Source: Gemmatimonadaceae bacterium (lineage in GTDB: Bacteria; Gemmatimonadota; Gemmatimonadetes; Gemmatimonadales; Gemmatimonadaceae). From it: 33,587 nt of DNA. Positions 17,302 to 27,919 of this stretch are shown here, one piece after another. Each line of letters starts with the position of its first letter. Positions within the stretch are counted from its first letter, which is position 1. Location of the stretch: the NCBI GenBank assembly GCA_019745365.1, contig JAIETI010000093.1, positions 1-33,587 of the forward strand. Direction: 5' to 3'. The position numbers were made by a program, and so were the translations under genes. The notes under the pieces are model-generated. The model searched no databases. It was not told where the DNA came from and saw only the letters and a list, made by a program, of their open reading frames with translations.

Positions 17302-17757
17302 ATGCTGATGCGCCACGCCGCGCTCCGGGCCACCGGAGCCGCTCTCGCCCTCGTGTCGACCGCCTGCGCGACCTACCGCCCCACGACGGCCCCGCTCACG
17401 GCCGCGCAGGCGGTGCGCGTGCGACTCTCCGATGCCGGCACCACGGCGCTCGGCGGCACGCTCGGCAAGGACGTCGCGTCCATCGACGGCGAGGTGAGCC
17501 GGGCCAGCGCTGACACGCTCTGGATGACCATCGCATCGCTGCGCCAGCGTGATGGGAACCTCCTCTTCTCCCAAGGGACGAACGTGGCGATCGCCCGCAC
17601 GCACGTCGCGAGCACCGAGCTGCGCACGATCAGTCGGTCGCGCAGCCTCCTGGTGGCCGCGGCGACGGCCGTGGCGGCCGCGGCGATCGTGGCCAGTGTG
17701 AAGGGGGGCGGGGGAGGCGTCGGTTCCGGCGGCGCGCCTCCGGGTTCGACCCCGTAA
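17302..17757 (+). CDS. Small hypothetical lipoprotein with glycine-rich tail
   Basis: A 151-residue protein that I do not recognise. It begins with a lipoprotein-like signal, with the candidate lipid Cys at residue 22 (VSTAC). A beta-rich middle (VRVRLSDAGTTALGGTLGKDVASIDGEVSRASADTLWMTI) resembles a small fold seen in other envelope lipoproteins. A hydrophobic alanine-rich stretch (LLVAAATAVAAAAIVASV), possibly a second membrane or amphipathic segment, precedes a Gly/Ser/Pro tail. I choose the ATG at 17302; a TTG at 17275 would add nine residues before the signal. TACATT at 17265 may serve as a -10 box. It ends at a strong hairpin facing degP. Confidence 0.7.
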   Translation: MLMRHAALRATGAALALVSTACATYRPTTAPLTAAQAVRVRLSDAGTTALGGTLGKDVASIDGEVSRASADTLWMTIASLRQRDGNLLFSQGTNVAIARTHVASTELRTISRSRSLLVAAATAVAAAAIVASVKGGGGGVGSGGAPPGSTP

Positions 17758-17770
17758 CCCACGATGCACA

Positions 17771-17798
17771 ACGGGCCCGGCATCGCTGCCGGGCCCGT
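17771..17798. terminator. Bidirectional terminator between the small lipoprotein and htrA
   Basis: A perfect 12-bp inverted repeat (ACGGGCCCGGCA / TGCCGGGCCCGT) with a TCGC loop lies in the 62-nt gap between convergent genes. The plus side continues CGTCGTTT, a weak U-tract. It serves both transcription units. Confidence 0.8.
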
Positions 17799-17819
17799 CG
17801 TCGTTTCGCCACCGGCGGA

Positions 17820-19355
17820 CTACTTCTCCGCCACCCGCATGTTCACGACTCGCGTCTGTCCACCCGCCGGGTTGTACACCAGGAGCGAGACGAACTCGCC
17901 CCCCTTCACCCGCGCCATCGCGCGCTGCAGGTCCGCGACGCCGTTGATCCGCACCTTCGGCTCCGGGAACAGCACCTCGACGATCACGTCCCCGCGCGGG
18001 ATCAGCTTGTTCCGCGCCGGTCCGTTCTGGTCCACATCCGACACGAGCACGCCGCGATTGGCCTCGGAGATCATGGCCGTCCGCGCCGCCTCCGCGGTCA
18101 GCGGCTCCACGCTGATCCCCAGCTTCTCCGCCGCGCTCGCCGGGACCGCCGACGCGGCGGCGTTGTCGTCGCCGTCGTTCGCCGCGACCACGCGGTCCGC
18201 TGGTGCTTCGGTGAGCTTCACGCGGAAGCTCTTCCGCGTGCCGTAGCGGAGCGCCTCGAGCGTGACCGTCTCGCCCGGCGCGTGCGCGCGGATGATCCGC
18301 TGCAGCGTGCTCACCCGGTCGATCGGCTTGTCGTCCGCCTTCACGATGATGTCGCCCGGCTCGATCCCCGCCTTCTTGGCCGGCGAATCGTCATCCGAGA
18401 AGCCACCGACCTTCACCCCGGCCACCGTCTTGAGGCCGGCCACCGCCGCGTCCTCGGCGTTCACGTCGTTGATCAACACGCCGATCACCGCGCGCCGGAC
18501 GCGCCCGTGCGCGATCAGATCGTCCATCACCTGCTTCGCCAGCGTCACGGGAATGGCGAACCCGTAGCCGCTGTAAAACCCGGTCTGGCTCGCGATCGCG
18601 GAGTTGACCCCGATCACCTCGCCGCGGGTGTTCACGAGCGGCCCACCGGAGTTCCCCGGATTGATCGCCGCGTCGGTCTGGATGAAGTCGCTGATCGCGT
18701 AGTTCGAGCGGTTGAGCCCCGGGAGCTCGTTCCCGCCGCGCCCGCGCGCGCTCACGATCCCCGCCGTCACCGTGAAGTCGAGCCCCAACGGGTTCCCGAT
18801 CGCCACCACCCACTCGCCGATGCGGAGCTTGCTGTCGTCGCCGAGCGACGCGGTGGGGAAATCCTTCCCCTCGATCTTGATGACCGCGACGTCGGTGTCG
18901 GGGTCGCGCCCGATCACCTTCGCGGTGAATTGCCGCTGATCGGTGAGGAGCACGGTGAGGCGGTCCGCCCCCTCGACGACGTGATTGTTCGTCAGGACGT
19001 AGCCGTCCTTCGACACGATGAAGCCGGAGCCACTCGACTCCTGCGGCACCTGTTGGCGCTGCGGGAGATTGAAGAACTCCTCGATGCTCCCCGGCGGCGC
19101 CTGCCGACGGAGGCGCTGGTTGGCGCTCGGCGCGCTGCGCACCGCCTGGATCGACACGACCGAGGGGGTGACCTGCTCGGCGATCGACGCGAAGCCGTCA
19201 CCGAGGGTGTTGGCGAACGCGGTCGCCTTCGCCTTGCTCGCCGCGCCCGCTTGCGCGTTGGCGCGACGCGTCCAGTCGAGGTTCGACGCGAACAGCACCC
19301 CGGCCACGAAGAACGAGGTGCCGACGATCATCAGCTTCCCACGTGAAACGCTCAT
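17820..19355 (-). CDS. degP: Do/DegP-family periplasmic serine protease HtrA
   Basis: A 511-residue protease/chaperone. The N-terminus has a hydrophobic segment (residues about 8-24, MIVGTSFFVAGVLFASN) that is either a signal peptide or an anchor; cleavage could fall after ANAQA. The trypsin-like domain shows the triad H125 (LTNNHVV), D155 (DTDVAVIKI) and S236 (NPGNSGGPL). Two PDZ domains follow (about 285-385, with IGVLINDVNAEDAAVAGL and GIEPGDIIVKADDKPI, and about 410-505, which is more diverged). It degrades or refolds misfolded envelope proteins. The poly-Ala/Asp linker between the PDZ domains (NDGDDNAAASAVPASAA) is long. TATAGT at 19393-19388 is a candidate -10 box. Confidence 0.93.
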   Translation of the reverse strand: MSVSRGKLMIVGTSFFVAGVLFASNLDWTRRANAQAGAASKAKATAFANTLGDGFASIAEQVTPSVVSIQAVRSAPSANQRLRRQAPPGSIEEFFNLPQRQQVPQESSGSGFIVSKDGYVLTNNHVVEGADRLTVLLTDQRQFTAKVIGRDPDTDVAVIKIEGKDFPTASLGDDSKLRIGEWVVAIGNPLGLDFTVTAGIVSARGRGGNELPGLNRSNYAISDFIQTDAAINPGNSGGPLVNTRGEVIGVNSAIASQTGFYSGYGFAIPVTLAKQVMDDLIAHGRVRRAVIGVLINDVNAEDAAVAGLKTVAGVKVGGFSDDDSPAKKAGIEPGDIIVKADDKPIDRVSTLQRIIRAHAPGETVTLEALRYGTRKSFRVKLTEAPADRVVAANDGDDNAAASAVPASAAEKLGISVEPLTAEAARTAMISEANRGVLVSDVDQNGPARNKLIPRGDVIVEVLFPEPKVRINGVADLQRAMARVKGGEFVSLLVYNPAGGQTRVVNMRVAEK

Positions 19356-19395
19356 ACGCTCAGGATCCCTCTAGGGGTTGAGGACAAACTATAGA

Positions 19396-19437
19396 CCCGA
19401 AACGGGCGCCGCAGGTTTCCTGGGGCGCCCGTTCGGG
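19396..19437 (-). terminator. Terminator hairpin of dnaK
   Basis: An inverted repeat (CCCGAA-A-CGGGCGCC / GGCGCCCGTTCGGG, one bulged A) with a 13-nt loop lies 24 nt after the dnaK stop. It is followed on the minus strand by TCTATAGTTTGTCC, moderately T-rich, which also contains the candidate -10 box of degP. Confidence 0.65.
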
Positions 19438-19461
19438 AAGGTGGAACGGGGCCGAGCCCGG

Positions 19462-21396
<1,935 letters not shown>

Positions 21397-21454
21397 TGTA
21401 TCCTCGGCTGATGTTTCAGTCGTCTGCGTGGTGCCGACGAGCGTTCGCGCGGCG

Positions 21455-21483
21455 TGCAGGGGTTCGCAGACTAGTACGGCAAG
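21455..21483 (-). promoter_or_regulatory. Possible sigma32-like heat-shock promoter of dnaK
   Basis: On the minus strand CTTGCCG, a 14-nt spacer and CCCCTGCA lie about 60 nt before the dnaK start. This partly matches the sigma32 pattern (CTTGAAA, N13-15, CCCCATnT). No CIRCE (HrcA) repeat is present in the upstream 174 nt. The match is partial. Confidence 0.35.
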
Positions 21484-21570
21484 AGCAGGGCCAGAAGATT
21501 CGTGTCATATTGGCACGAGATGGAGCCTAAGTCGTTGTGGTGAATGACTTTCTGACCGGCGGAGACGGCA

Positions 21571-22344
21571 GTGTTCCCAATCGGCGACGACAATCCGACG
21601 CTCCGCACCCCATTGATGACCTACTTCCTGCTGGCGACCACATTCGCCGCGTGGGTGTTCATTCAGGGTGCGGGGTTCGATCCGCGGTTGCTCGCGGCAA
21701 GCGTCTGCAACCTCGGACTCGTCCCCGGCGAGCTCTCGGGGATGGCGCCGCTGGGCACCGGCGTGCCGATCGGCGCGGGGCTGGCGTGCGTGATCGACCA
21801 CGATCCGATCAACCTGGCGACGCCGGTGCTCTCGATGTTCCTGCACGGGAGCTGGGGGCACATCCTGGGGAACGCGCTGTTCTTCTGGGTCTTCGGCAAC
21901 AACGTCGAGGATGTGATGGGGCGCTTCCGCTTTCTGGCGTTCTATCTGCTCTGTGGCATCGCGGCGGGGCTGGCGCACGTGCTCGTCGATCCCGCGTCAC
22001 CGGTCCCGACGGTGGGCGCCTCCGGGGCGATCTCGGGGGTGATGGGGGCATACTTGCTGCTCTTCCCGGCCGTGCGCGTCCGGATGCTCTTCATCTTTGT
22101 GATCTTTTGGAAGACCTTCCGGGTCGCGGCGTGGCTCGTCCTGCTCTGGTGGTTCGCCCTGCAGGTCTGGAGCGGGCTCCCGCAGTTGATCTCGCCGAAT
22201 CCGGAGATCGCCGGCGGGGTTGCGGTCTGGGCGCATGCCGGCGGTTTCGTGGCGGGGGCGTTGTTGATTCGCTTCTTCGCGGACCCGAGGCTGGTGGCGC
22301 GGCACCGGGCGGTGCTCGCCGCCGCGCGCGTGCGCAGCGACTAG
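21571..22344 (+). CDS. Rhomboid-family intramembrane serine protease
   Basis: A 257-residue integral membrane protein with about six hydrophobic segments. The rhomboid signatures are visible: FLHGSWGHILGNALFFWVFG (conserved His and Asn in the second helix region), the catalytic GASG motif with S151 and the partner H222 in the AHAGGF helix. It cleaves substrates within the membrane. An insertion of about 30 residues (residues 46-80, PGELSGMAPLGTGVPIGAGLACV) lies between the first segment and the catalytic core, as in other bacterial L1-loop variants. The start is GTG 21571 with GGAG 7 nt upstream. It is divergent from dnaK and followed by a 142-nt spacer before the phosphate genes. Confidence 0.92.
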   Translation: MFPIGDDNPTLRTPLMTYFLLATTFAAWVFIQGAGFDPRLLAASVCNLGLVPGELSGMAPLGTGVPIGAGLACVIDHDPINLATPVLSMFLHGSWGHILGNALFFWVFGNNVEDVMGRFRFLAFYLLCGIAAGLAHVLVDPASPVPTVGASGAISGVMGAYLLLFPAVRVRMLFIFVIFWKTFRVAAWLVLLWWFALQVWSGLPQLISPNPEIAGGVAVWAHAGGFVAGALLIRFFADPRLVARHRAVLAAARVRSD

Positions 22345-22486
22345 CGCGTTCACCCACGAGTCCAGCGTTCGGTAACGATCTGGTCGCAACGACCGGTCGG
22401 GGGCTGGACCGTCTGCCCGCCCTCGCCCGCAGGTCGTACCTTTCACAGGTTCCGCACCGCTCGGCTCATCCCCCCGGAGATTTCTC

Positions 22487-23101
22487 GTGCGTCTGATCCC
22501 CAAGGACGAAGGTTTCTTCCTCCTCTTCGACGGACTCGCCAGCAAGATCACGCTCTCGGCGTCGCTCCTGAACGACCTCTTCAACGACCCCACGCGGCTC
22601 GACCACTACGTCGGGCAGATCAAGGCGGTGGAGCGGGATGCGGACGACATCACCCATGAGGTGATGACGCGGATCGATCGCAGTTTCGTGACGCCGCTCG
22701 ATCGCGAGGACATCCACTCCTTGGCGACGAGTCTCGACACCGTCGTCGACCTGATGGACGGCACCGCACGGCGCGCCGCGATGTTCCATATCAACGAGTC
22801 GCGCGACCATGCGAAGGCGCTCACGAAGCTCCTCCAGCGGGGGGCGGAGGAGATCGCGAAGGCGGTGCACACGATCAAGGACTCGAGTGCGGTGGTGACG
22901 AACGCCCGGCAGATGAAGCTGATCGAGGAGGAGGGCGATGCGATCTACGCCAATGCGATCAGCAGTCTCTTCGCGGATTCCGCCGCCAATCCGCTCGAGG
23001 TCATGAAGTGGAAGGAGATCTACGACACGCTCGAGCACGCGCTCGATGAGCAGGAAGACGTGATGAACGTCCTCGAGAGCATCTCGATCAAGAACTCCTG
23101 A
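22487..23101 (+). CDS. DUF47/PhoU-like protein, putative PiT accessory regulator
   Basis: A 204-residue all-helical protein of the DUF47 (PhoU_div) family, recognised from MRLIPKDEGFFLLFDGLASKI, the helix around AVERDADDITHEVMTRIDRSFVTPLDREDIHSLATSLDTVVDLMDG and the C-terminal YDTLEHALDEQEDVMNVLESI. The acidic E/D-x3-D motifs are like the metal clusters of PhoU. Family members are commonly encoded next to PiT transporters and are thought to control them. Start GTG 22487 with GGAGA upstream. The PiT gene begins 2 nt after its stop, so the two are co-translated. Confidence 0.92.
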   Translation: MRLIPKDEGFFLLFDGLASKITLSASLLNDLFNDPTRLDHYVGQIKAVERDADDITHEVMTRIDRSFVTPLDREDIHSLATSLDTVVDLMDGTARRAAMFHINESRDHAKALTKLLQRGAEEIAKAVHTIKDSSAVVTNARQMKLIEEEGDAIYANAISSLFADSAANPLEVMKWKEIYDTLEHALDEQEDVMNVLESISIKNS

Positions 23102-23103
23102 CG

Positions 23104-24138
23104 GTGATCACCTTCGTCCTGGCGATCATCGCGGTCGCCTTCGTCTTCGACTTCATCAACGGCTTCCACGACAGCGCGAATTCGATCGCGACGATCGTGG
23201 GGACGCGGGTGCTCTCCCCCTTCGCGGCGGTCCTCTGGGCCGCGACCTTCAACTTCGCGGCGGCCTTCTTCGGGAGCACCGCGGTGGCGAAGGCGGTGAG
23301 CTCGGGCTTCATCGTGCAGGAGTACGTCGATCCGACGGTCATCGCCGCCGGACTCCTCGGGGCGATCATCTGGAACCTGATCACCTGGTGGTACGGGATC
23401 CCCTCGAGTTCGTCGCACGCGCTCATCGGCGGCTTCGCCGGTGCGGCCGTGGCCAAGGGCGGATTCGCGGCGCTCCTGTGGGGCTCGAAATGGATTCAGA
23501 CGCTCGCCGCGATCGCGCTGTCGCCGATGCTGGGGATGACGTTCGGGTTCCTCCTGATGGCGCTCGTGCTGAACCTGTTCCAGCGGGCGCGGCCGCGGCA
23601 GGTCGACCGGCTCTTCCGGCCGGGGCAGCTGCTCTCGTCGGCGATGCTGTCGTTCGCGCATGGATCCAACGATGCGCAGAAGACGATGGGGATCATCGTC
23701 GGACTCCTCGTGAGCGCTAAGGCGCACTTCGCGGGACAGACCGGGTGGATGTCGCATCTCTACCTCGAGAACGCCGACCGCGTCCCCTACTGGGTGGAGA
23801 TCGGCGCCTACAGCGCGATATCGCTCGGGACGCTCTTCGGCGGATGGCGGATCGTGCACACGATGGGGTCGCGCATCACCCGACTCCGCCCGGTGGGCGG
23901 CTTCGCCGCGGAGACGGGAGGCGCCCTCGTGATCATCGGCGCATCGCATTTCGGCATCCCGGTGTCGACGACGCACACGATCACCGGCTCGATCGTGGGC
24001 GTGGGCGCGACGAACCGCCTCTCGGCGGTGCGGTGGGGGCTGGCCGGGCGCATCGTCTGGGCGTGGATCGTGACGATCCCGGCGTCGGCGGCGATGGCGG
24101 CGATCGCCTTCCTGCTGCTCCGTCCGCTGACGAGCTAA
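23104..24138 (+). CDS. pit: Inorganic phosphate transporter, PiT family
   Basis: A 344-residue permease with about ten membrane segments. Both inverted Pho4 repeats are present: FDFINGFHDSANSIATIVGTRVL near the N-terminus, and AMLSFAHGSNDAQKTMGIIVGLL in the second half. The SSSHALIGGFAGA and STTHTITGSIVGVGA segments are the paired PiT signature loops. It imports Pi (probably as a metal-phosphate complex with H+ or Na+) across the cytoplasmic membrane with low affinity. The start is GTG 23104, directly after the DUF47 stop, and ppk starts 3 nt after its TAA. The three genes form a phosphate uptake and storage operon. Confidence 0.95.
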   Translation: MITFVLAIIAVAFVFDFINGFHDSANSIATIVGTRVLSPFAAVLWAATFNFAAAFFGSTAVAKAVSSGFIVQEYVDPTVIAAGLLGAIIWNLITWWYGIPSSSSHALIGGFAGAAVAKGGFAALLWGSKWIQTLAAIALSPMLGMTFGFLLMALVLNLFQRARPRQVDRLFRPGQLLSSAMLSFAHGSNDAQKTMGIIVGLLVSAKAHFAGQTGWMSHLYLENADRVPYWVEIGAYSAISLGTLFGGWRIVHTMGSRITRLRPVGGFAAETGGALVIIGASHFGIPVSTTHTITGSIVGVGATNRLSAVRWGLAGRIVWAWIVTIPASAAMAAIAFLLLRPLTS

Positions 24139-24141
24139 CCG

Positions 24142-26250
24142 ATGAGCGCGCTGGAGCGCCCCCGGTACCTGAACCGCGAGCTGAGCTGGCTCGCCTTCAA
24201 TGCCCGCGTGCTCCACGAGGCGAGCGATCCGCGGACGCCGCTCCTCGAGCGCTTGAAGTTCCTCGCCATCTTCGGCACGAACCTCGACGAGTTCTACATG
24301 GTCCGCGTCGCCGGGCTCCGGCGGCAGCTCGCAGCCGCGGTGACGCAGCCGAGTCAGGATGGGATGACGCCGGCGGAACAGCTGCAGGAGATCGGGGCGC
24401 GGGTGAAGGGGCTGCTCCGCGATGCGCGGACGGCTCTCGAAGGGGCGCTCGACGCGCTCGACGCGCATGGGGTGCGACTGGTCGGGATGGACGCGCTCTC
24501 CGCGAGCGAGCGCGAAGCCCTCGATGCGTACTTCGAGAGTCAGGTCTATCCGGTGCTGACGCCGCTCGCGGTGGATCCCGGACATCCGTTCCCGTACATC
24601 TCGAACCTCTCGCTCTCGCTCGCGGTGGACCTGCGCGATCCCGCCAAGGGGACCGAGCACTTCGCGCGCGTGAAGGTGCCCCGGTCACTGCCGCGCTGGG
24701 TGCCGATCGGCCGCGCGAACCACTTCGTCCCGCTCGAGCTCCTCATCGGCGCCCACCTCACGGCGCTCTTCCCTGGCATGCAGATCCTCGGGCACTGGGC
24801 GTTCCGGATCACGCGCTACAGCGATCTGGAGATCCCGCCCGATGAGGAGCCGGAGGACCTGCTAGCAACGATCGAGGAACAGGTCTTCCAGCGTCGCTTC
24901 GGCGAGGTGGTGCGGCTCGAGGTCGCGCCGGGGATGCCGCCCGCCCTCCGTGATCTCCTCCTCGAGGAGCTCCGCGAGGAGGAGGGGATGGGGGTCGCGC
25001 CCCTCGTCCCCGCGGACGTCCAGGAAGAGGGGCCCTTCCTCGAACTCGGAGACCTGCACGCGCTCGCCGGACTCGACCTGCCGGAGTTGCGCGATCCGCC
25101 CTTCGCGCCCGTCGTGCCGGCGGATTTCCGCGACACGGAGCGAAGCGTGTTCGACCTGATCAAGGAGCGCGATCTCCTCGTGCACCATCCGTTCGACTCG
25201 TTCAGCGCCTCGGTGGAGCACTTCCTCGAGAGCGCGGCGCGAGACGATGCGGTGCTCGCGATCAAGTTGACGCTCTACCGCACCTCCGGGGATACCGCGA
25301 TCGTGAAGGCGCTCGCCGAGGCAGCGCAGCGCGGCAAGCAGGTGGCGGTGCTCGTGGAGCTCCAGGCGCGGTTCGACGAGGCGAACAACATCGCATGGGC
25401 GCGGACGCTCGAGTCGTACGGGGTGCACGTTGCGTACGGGCTCCCCGGGCTCAAGACGCACACCAAGGTCGCGCTCGTCGTACGTCGCGAGGCGGACGGG
25501 ATCCGGCGCTACGTGCATGTCGGCACCGGGAACTACAACTCGAAGACCGCGCGCATCTACACCGACGTCGGGCTCTTCACCGCGAACGCGACCGTCGGCG
25601 CGGATGCGTCCGATCTCTTCAACTCGCTGACCGGGTTCAGCCGCCAGCGCCTCTATCGGCGGCTCCTCGTGGCTCCGGTCAACCTGCGCGACCGCGTGCT
25701 CGCGCTGATCGGCCGTGAGGCGGAGCACGCGCGCGATGGGCGCCCGGCGCGGATCATCGCGAAGATGAACAACCTCGCCGACCACGAGGTGATCGATGCG
25801 CTCTACGCCGCGTCTGAGGCGGGGGTGGAGATCGATCTCATCGTGCGCGGGATCTGCTGTCTCCGTCCGCAGATCGCGGGGCTGTCCGACCGGATCCGCG
25901 TCCGCTCGGTGATCGGACGCTTCCTCGAGCACTCCCGTATCTGGATGTTCGCGAACGCGGGGACGCCAGAGTACTTCCTCGGCTCAGCTGATTGGATGCC
26001 GCGCAACTTCGATCGGCGCGTCGAGGCGGTCGTGCACGTGGATGACCGCGCGTTGCACGTCCGCTTGCAGGCGCTGCTCGATCTCTACCTCAGCGACGAT
26101 CGTGGGGCATGGGAGCTCGACGCGAGCGGCGGCTACCATCAGGCCGCTCCGGGTATCGAACCGCGGAGCGCCCACGTCCTCCTGCAGCGGGAGTCGTGGG
26201 GGCGCTCACGTCCGAGCGGGCGTTCTGAGGTCGCGGCGCCCCTCGGCTAG
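24142..26250 (+). CDS. ppk1: Polyphosphate kinase 1
   Basis: A 702-residue PPK1 that polymerises the gamma-phosphate of ATP into polyphosphate. The N-terminus (YLNRELSWLAFNARVLHEA) and FGTNLDEFYMVRVAGL are diagnostic. The phospholipase-D-like C-terminal domains hold the phospho-acceptor H440 in LKTHTKVAL and H459 in YVHVGTGNYNSKTARIYTDVGLFT, 19 residues apart as in the E. coli enzyme. IVRGICCLRP and GSADWMPRNFDRRVE are also conserved. It is the last gene of DUF47-pit-ppk, so imported Pi can be stored as polyP. Its 3' end faces ppx with a 30-nt gap. Confidence 0.97.
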   Translation: MSALERPRYLNRELSWLAFNARVLHEASDPRTPLLERLKFLAIFGTNLDEFYMVRVAGLRRQLAAAVTQPSQDGMTPAEQLQEIGARVKGLLRDARTALEGALDALDAHGVRLVGMDALSASEREALDAYFESQVYPVLTPLAVDPGHPFPYISNLSLSLAVDLRDPAKGTEHFARVKVPRSLPRWVPIGRANHFVPLELLIGAHLTALFPGMQILGHWAFRITRYSDLEIPPDEEPEDLLATIEEQVFQRRFGEVVRLEVAPGMPPALRDLLLEELREEEGMGVAPLVPADVQEEGPFLELGDLHALAGLDLPELRDPPFAPVVPADFRDTERSVFDLIKERDLLVHHPFDSFSASVEHFLESAARDDAVLAIKLTLYRTSGDTAIVKALAEAAQRGKQVAVLVELQARFDEANNIAWARTLESYGVHVAYGLPGLKTHTKVALVVRREADGIRRYVHVGTGNYNSKTARIYTDVGLFTANATVGADASDLFNSLTGFSRQRLYRRLLVAPVNLRDRVLALIGREAEHARDGRPARIIAKMNNLADHEVIDALYAASEAGVEIDLIVRGICCLRPQIAGLSDRIRVRSVIGRFLEHSRIWMFANAGTPEYFLGSADWMPRNFDRRVEAVVHVDDRALHVRLQALLDLYLSDDRGAWELDASGGYHQAAPGIEPRSAHVLLQRESWGRSRPSGRSEVAAPLG

Positions 26251-26253
26251 CGC

Positions 26254-26272
26254 GCGCGGAGGTCGTCCGCGC
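26254..26272. terminator. Small hairpin between convergent ppk1 and ppx
   Basis: GCGCGGA / TCCGCGC, 7 bp with a 5-nt loop, sits in the 30-nt convergent gap. There is no U-tract, so a bidirectional terminator is likely but not certain. Confidence 0.4.
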
Positions 26273-26280
26273 CGCGCGAC

Positions 26281-27915
26281 TCAGTCGCCGTCCTGAGTCG
26301 CCGAATCGGGGGAGACCGCTCGGCCATCCGCTCCGACGATCTCGACTGGCACTCCCGCCACCTCCGCGAGGAGCCCCGCCTTCCGCGCCGCGCCCCAGAG
26401 TTCGAGGCGGAGCGGCACCGATTCCTTCACCGGCACTGGCGTGATCCGGATCGCGCGCGGCATCCAGCGCACCTTCACGCGGTCCACGGCGGCCACGTGG
26501 CCGCGGTCGAGCCCGTCCGCGACGCGCAGGATCGCCGACAGGATCGTGATCCGTTCGCGCGTGGCGCGGTCGAGCGCGCCGAACGCCTCGTGGCGCCTGC
26601 GATCCGGATTGCTCCCGCGGTGATAGCGCGCCACATGAGCGACGACCATCTGGTCGGCGGGGCTCATCCCGAGCAGCTCCGCGTGCTGGATCAGATGGAA
26701 GCTGTGCTTATGGTGCTGCTTGTAGTTGATGTGGTAGCCCACGTCGTGCAGGAGCGCGGCGTCGGCGAGCACCGGGCGGTCGTCCGGCTCCAACCCGAGG
26801 CGCGAGCCGAGGGCGTCGAAGAGCTGGAGCGAGAGCCGCTGCACCTGCGCGGCGTGGGGTGCTTCGTAGTGACAGCGCTCCGCGAACTCCCGCACCGAAC
26901 GCTCCCGCGCCTCCCCCGGATCAGCGATCTGCGGCATCACCCGCGCCGACTCGAGGAGGAGCCCTTCGCGGATCCCGTACCGCGAGACCTGCAGCGCGAC
27001 CGGCTCCACGCGTCCCATCACCTCAGCGGCCACCGCGAGCCCGGCGATGATGATGTCCGCACGCCCGTGGTTCAGCCCGGGGACGGCGAGCCGCTCCGCC
27101 GGCGTGAGCGCGACGAGCCACTCGAGGATGTGCTCTACCTCGGCGAGCGTGAGCGCGGTACCGTGGACCGATCGCGCGCCTTGCATGCCGGTGCGCGCGA
27201 GATGGATCCCCGCGAGGTTCGTGAAGGTCCCGCCAGAGCCGATCAGCTCGGCGCCGCGCCAGTCGCGCACCGGGAGCGCGTCGCGGATCGTGTCGCGCAC
27301 ATGCTTCCGCAGCTTCCGCACCCCCTTCACGGGAGGGCGGCCGATGAGGAAGCGTTCGGTGAGGCGGATCGCCCCGTAGGGAAGCGAGATCAACCGCTCG
27401 ACGAGCCCCTCCGCCGACATCGCCAGTTCGAGCGAGCCACCGCCGATGTCCATCACCACGGCGCGCCCGCGACCGAGCTCGAAGTGCGCGAGCGCGGAGC
27501 GGAAGGCGAGTCGCGCCTCCTCTTCTCCCACGAGCGTGCGGACCTTGAGCCCCGCTTCCCGCCGCACGCGTTGCAGGAACAAGCGCCCGTTGGCGGCGTC
27601 GCGCACCGCGCTCGTCGCGACCGCCTCGATCCGCTTCGCATCCAACTGCTTCGCGAGGGTGGCCATACGCGAGAGCGCCTCGATCGCCGCCTCGACGTTC
27701 GCCTCACCGAGTCGCCCCGTCTCGGAAAGCCCGCTCCCCAAGCGCGGCGCGGCCTTCATCTCGTCCACCACGCGGATCGCGCCGTTGGGCGAGACATCGG
27801 CGACGATCTGGCGGATCGAGTTCGACCCGATGTCGATCGCGGCGATCCGCTCAGCGTCCGGGCGCGGTTCCCCGCGGCCGGCGGTGGCGGGCTCGAGGCG
27901 GAGCGGGCTCGTCAC
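26281..27915 (-). CDS. ppx: Exopolyphosphatase (Ppx/GppA family) with C-terminal HD domain
   Basis: A 544-residue enzyme that removes terminal phosphates from polyphosphate. The actin-like fold shows IAAIDIGSNSIRQIVADV, TSAVRDAANGRLFL, the catalytic Glu region LVGEEEARLAFRSA and VVMDIGGGSLELAM. The second half contains an HD-type metal site (ALLHDVGYHINYKQHHKHSFHLIQHAELLG, then VAHVARYHRGSNP). I choose GTG 27915 as start: the pstS gene end supplies AAGGAG 7 nt upstream, and the homologous region begins about 20 residues in. A longer form to 28071 would read through pstS DNA in another frame. pppGpp hydrolysis (GppA activity) cannot be excluded. It is placed tail to tail with ppk1. Confidence 0.93.
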   Translation of the reverse strand: MTSPLRLEPATAGRGEPRPDAERIAAIDIGSNSIRQIVADVSPNGAIRVVDEMKAAPRLGSGLSETGRLGEANVEAAIEALSRMATLAKQLDAKRIEAVATSAVRDAANGRLFLQRVRREAGLKVRTLVGEEEARLAFRSALAHFELGRGRAVVMDIGGGSLELAMSAEGLVERLISLPYGAIRLTERFLIGRPPVKGVRKLRKHVRDTIRDALPVRDWRGAELIGSGGTFTNLAGIHLARTGMQGARSVHGTALTLAEVEHILEWLVALTPAERLAVPGLNHGRADIIIAGLAVAAEVMGRVEPVALQVSRYGIREGLLLESARVMPQIADPGEARERSVREFAERCHYEAPHAAQVQRLSLQLFDALGSRLGLEPDDRPVLADAALLHDVGYHINYKQHHKHSFHLIQHAELLGMSPADQMVVAHVARYHRGSNPDRRRHEAFGALDRATRERITILSAILRVADGLDRGHVAAVDRVKVRWMPRAIRITPVPVKESVPLRLELWGAARKAGLLAEVAGVPVEIVGADGRAVSPDSATQDGD

Positions 27916-27919
27916 AGGG

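Noticed and set aside
21397-21570. CIRCE/HrcA operator upstream of dnaK
   Set aside because: No TTAGCACTC-N9-GAGTGCTAA-like repeat could be found on either strand.
23020-24660. 546-codon minus frame over pit and ppk1
   Set aside because: Shadow of two clearly conserved genes; Arg/His-rich without domains.
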